Source: Erysipelotrichaceae bacterium UBA3379
GTDB lineage: Bacteria > Bacillota_I > Bacilli_A > Erysipelotrichales > Coprobacillaceae
Assembly: GCA_002359025.1 (NCBI GenBank)
Contig: DEPZ01000056.1
Coordinates: forward strand, 1-15,773
Direction: 5' to 3'
DNA: 15,773 nucleotides
The notes under the pieces are model-generated. The model searched no databases, was not told the origin of the DNA, and saw only the letters and a list, made by a program, of their open reading frames with translations. How positions within the stretch are numbered: the first letter of the stretch is position 1; every line of letters starts with the position of its first letter. The position numbers were made by a program, and so were the translations under genes. Positions 15,503 through 15,773 of the stretch are shown in pieces.

Positions 15503-15528
15503 ACAATGCATTGCATTGTCTACTTTTT
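15499..15528 (+). terminator. Intrinsic terminator of the ahpC operon
   Basis: A perfect 11-bp stem, GTAGACAATGC (15499-15509) with GCATTGTCTAC (15513-15523), closes a tight ATT loop and is followed by five T residues. The stop codon of the flavoprotein gene (15500-15502) is inside the stem. Confidence 0.92.
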
Positions 15529-15562
15529 ATGTTTGCTATTGTTGAGTGAGGAAAAAAGAAAA

Positions 15563-15580
15563 AGGCTATACGATTAGCCT
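15563..15580. repeat. Short hairpin before the last gene
   Basis: AGGCTA (15563-15568) and TAGCCT (15575-15580) can pair around a 6-base loop. No U-run follows on the plus strand, though an A-run precedes it, so it could act as a weak terminator for minus-strand transcripts arriving from the right. Confidence 0.35.
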
Positions 15581-15624
15581 ATGCATGGTATTCACTTTCA
15601 CATATCTTATGTTGAGGTGAAAAT

Positions 15625-15773
15625 ATGTATCCGTATGAAGATGATGTAGAAAGAAATGCAATGGTTGTTTTTCCACCATGGTTCTGGTGGTATTTCTTAC
15701 CACCAAGACCACCGTTTCAACCTTGGCCACCAATGCCAGGACCACGCCCGCCCCATGGAGGACCAAGACCACC
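15625..15773 (+). CDS. Proline/tryptophan-rich protein, 5' part only
   Basis: An open frame from ATG 15625, with GAGGTGA four bases upstream, running off the window without a stop (49 complete codons). It starts MYPYEDDVERNAMVVFPPW and continues with WFWWYFLPPRPP-like sequence. Repeated PxP, PPW and GP(R)P units give very high Pro, Trp, Phe and Gly/Arg content. There is no signal peptide or membrane helix. The GC-rich CCA/CCG codons differ from the AT-rich surroundings because of the amino acid composition. I do not recognise a family. A structural or spore-surface-like low-complexity protein is a guess only. It lies behind the ahpC-operon terminator, so it needs its own promoter, which I could not identify with confidence. 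Confidence 0.6.
   Translation, partial: MYPYEDDVERNAMVVFPPWFWWYFLPPRPPFQPWPPMPGPRPPHGGPRP

Noticed and set aside
15601..15609. CATATCTTA resembling a sigma-K -10 element before the Pro-rich gene
   Set aside because: No matching -35 at the right distance, and a 9-base AT-rich pattern is too weak to claim sporulation control.
15566..15772. Minus-strand open frame at the right edge
   Set aside because: It is the antisense of the Pro-rich plus-strand gene, lacks a sensible product and has no ribosome site or context.

Overview
The window is AT-rich DNA from a low-GC Gram-positive bacterium. The mix of a phospho-beta-glucosidase-type GH1 enzyme, a YdiF-like ABC-F ATPase, a short citrate-to-2-oxoglutarate branch, a YitT-family membrane protein and an AhpC with an AhpF-homologue partner fits an anaerobic gut Firmicute. 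The style is Erysipelotrichia/Coprobacillaceae-like, but that is inferred from gene content and base composition only. No rRNA, tRNA, CRISPR array, transposase, integrase or phage gene is visible. It reads as ordinary chromosomal core and near-core territory.

Layout. Minus strand, 46-3518: a GH1 glycosidase and an ABC-F protein in tandem, each with its own strong intrinsic terminator. Plus strand, 3647-7235: a tightly packed operon of aconitase, NAD-type isocitrate dehydrogenase and an FCD-type GntR regulator, with 1-base overlap or 11-base gap between genes. A long inverted repeat, centred on a 12-bp palindrome of the kind GntR/FadR regulators bind, covers the operon promoter. Minus strand, 7240-9919: a PAS-PAS-GGDEF protein and then a MATE exporter, separately terminated; the MATE gene converges on gntR with 4 bp between them. 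Plus strand, 10358-11287: a LysR regulator divergent from the GGDEF gene across about 440 bp that holds two good promoters and a 13-bp-arm inverted repeat. Minus strand, 11319-11936: a Crp/Fnr-family regulator converging on lysR. Plus strand, 12404-15502: a YitT membrane protein, then ahpC and an AhpF-homologue flavoprotein overlapping by one base. The right edge holds the start of a proline/tryptophan-rich protein that runs off the window.

How the genes may work together. The acn-icd-gntR operon should convert citrate to 2-oxoglutarate for glutamate supply; citrate synthase is not here. Its last gene is the obvious candidate to bind the operator at the operon's own promoter. The crp-yitT intergenic region carries two perfect 18-bp TTGTAW-N6-WTACAA boxes and one degenerate copy next to crp, suggesting that the Crp-like protein controls itself and yitT. 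AhpC and the AhpF homologue form a peroxide-reducing pair in which the electron-donating thioredoxin-fold module sits at the C-terminus of the flavoprotein instead of the N-terminus as in classical AhpF.

I see no radically new system. The most rewarding signals are regulatory: the acn operator, the Crp-type boxes and the lysR/GGDEF intergenic repeat. The rearranged AhpF partner and the truncated Pro/Trp-rich gene at the edge also deserve a look.
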